Notes under the pieces: generated by a model | Database searches by the model: none | Seen by the model: only the letters and a program-made list of their open reading frames with translations | What the model was told of the DNA's origin: nothing | Shown: positions 7,832 to 7,937 of the stretch, one piece after another | Layout: each line of letters opens with the position of its first letter | Numbering within the stretch: position 1 is the first letter of the stretch | Position numbers and translations under genes: made by a program | Origin: JBEAOO01 sp041164825 | Lineage (GTDB): Bacteria; Pseudomonadota; Gammaproteobacteria; Burkholderiales; Burkholderiaceae_C | DNA: 7,937 bases | Assembly (NCBI GenBank): GCA_041164825.1 | Contig: JBEAOO010000031.1 | Location: 1 to 7,937 of the forward strand | Direction: 5' to 3'

Positions 7832-7856
7832 CCACGTGGCATGCCACCACTGGTGG
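7832..7856. repeat. Cluster of overlapping palindromes between the two structured repeats
   Basis: Three symmetrical sequences overlap: CCACGTGG (7832-7839), GTGGCATGCCAC (7836-7847, perfect 12-mer) and CCACC-ACT-GGTGG (7844-7856). The shared CCAC and GTGG units can pair in alternative ways. No function can be assigned. Confidence 0.4.
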
Positions 7857-7873
7857 AAGAGCGCTGTGCCGCA

Positions 7874-7937
7874 TTCGCTTTGCGCAGGTAAAGGGGGAGC
7901 CGGCCGCAGGCCGGCGGAGGACACGGAGCAAAGCGAA
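7874..7937 (+). repeat. Structured repeat element, copy B (forward orientation, runs to window edge)
   Basis: The outer stem TTCGCTTTGC (7874-7883) pairs perfectly with GCAAAGCGAA (7928-7937), the last ten bases of the window. Inside are the conserved block GCGCAGGTAAAGGGGGA (7882-7898), the inner hairpin GCCGGCC-GCA-GGCCGGC (7899-7915) and the conserved block GGAGGACACGGAGC (7916-7929). The conserved blocks are identical to copy A on the opposite strand. Apart from the shared GC closing the outer stem, both stems have unrelated sequence but are still self-complementary. The outer stem may continue beyond the window. Confidence 0.75.
7899..7915 (+). repeat. Inner GC hairpin of structured repeat copy B
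   Basis: GCCGGCC and GGCCGGC form a perfect 7-bp stem closed by the triloop GCA. It occupies the same place as the weaker TGG...CCA hairpin of copy A, between the two conserved purine-rich blocks. Confidence 0.65.

Noticed and set aside
7874..7937. Repeat copies as integron attC sites
   Set aside because: They lack the RYYYAAC/GTTRRRY core sites, and the copies are in opposite orientation without cassettes between them.

Overview
The window is GC-rich bacterial DNA. Its codon use (almost no TTA, CTA or TCA codons) and the families present point to a betaproteobacterium of the order Burkholderiales, perhaps Comamonadaceae. That placement is inferred from style and was not tested by a search.

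Layout: (1) 1-6909, plus strand: the 3' 2302 codons of one very large gene for a filamentous-haemagglutinin-type exoprotein of the DUF3739 family. This is the secreted partner (TpsA) of a two-partner secretion system. The frame is open at base 1, so the signal peptide and TPS secretion domain lie upstream, and no TpsB transporter is in the window. (2) 6910-7005: a short spacer with no convincing promoter or terminator. (3) 7006-7597: a toxin-antitoxin module in the usual order. The first gene is an intact 89-residue antitoxin with a Phd/YefM-like N-terminus and a C-terminal tail resembling CcdA. Seven bases later comes a full-length ccdB-type gyrase-toxin reading frame, broken by a TAA at codon 4 (ATG GCT CAG TAA GAC). 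The antitoxin therefore appears to outlive a disabled toxin. (4) 7598-7937: no gene, but dense dyad symmetry. Two copies of one element lie here in opposite orientation. Each has two conserved purine-rich blocks (17 and 14 bases) lying between an outer and an inner stem. The stem sequences differ completely between copies, yet each copy pairs with itself. That pattern suggests a conserved secondary structure, in RNA or single-stranded DNA, rather than plain sequence repetition.

The exoprotein and the toxin-antitoxin module show no functional link beyond adjacency. The 3' flank of the exoprotein gene looks like an accessory patch holding a decayed toxin-antitoxin pair and structured repeats. 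The two points most worth following are the nonsense-disrupted ccdB behind a mosaic Phd/CcdA-like antitoxin, and the paired covarying repeat elements.
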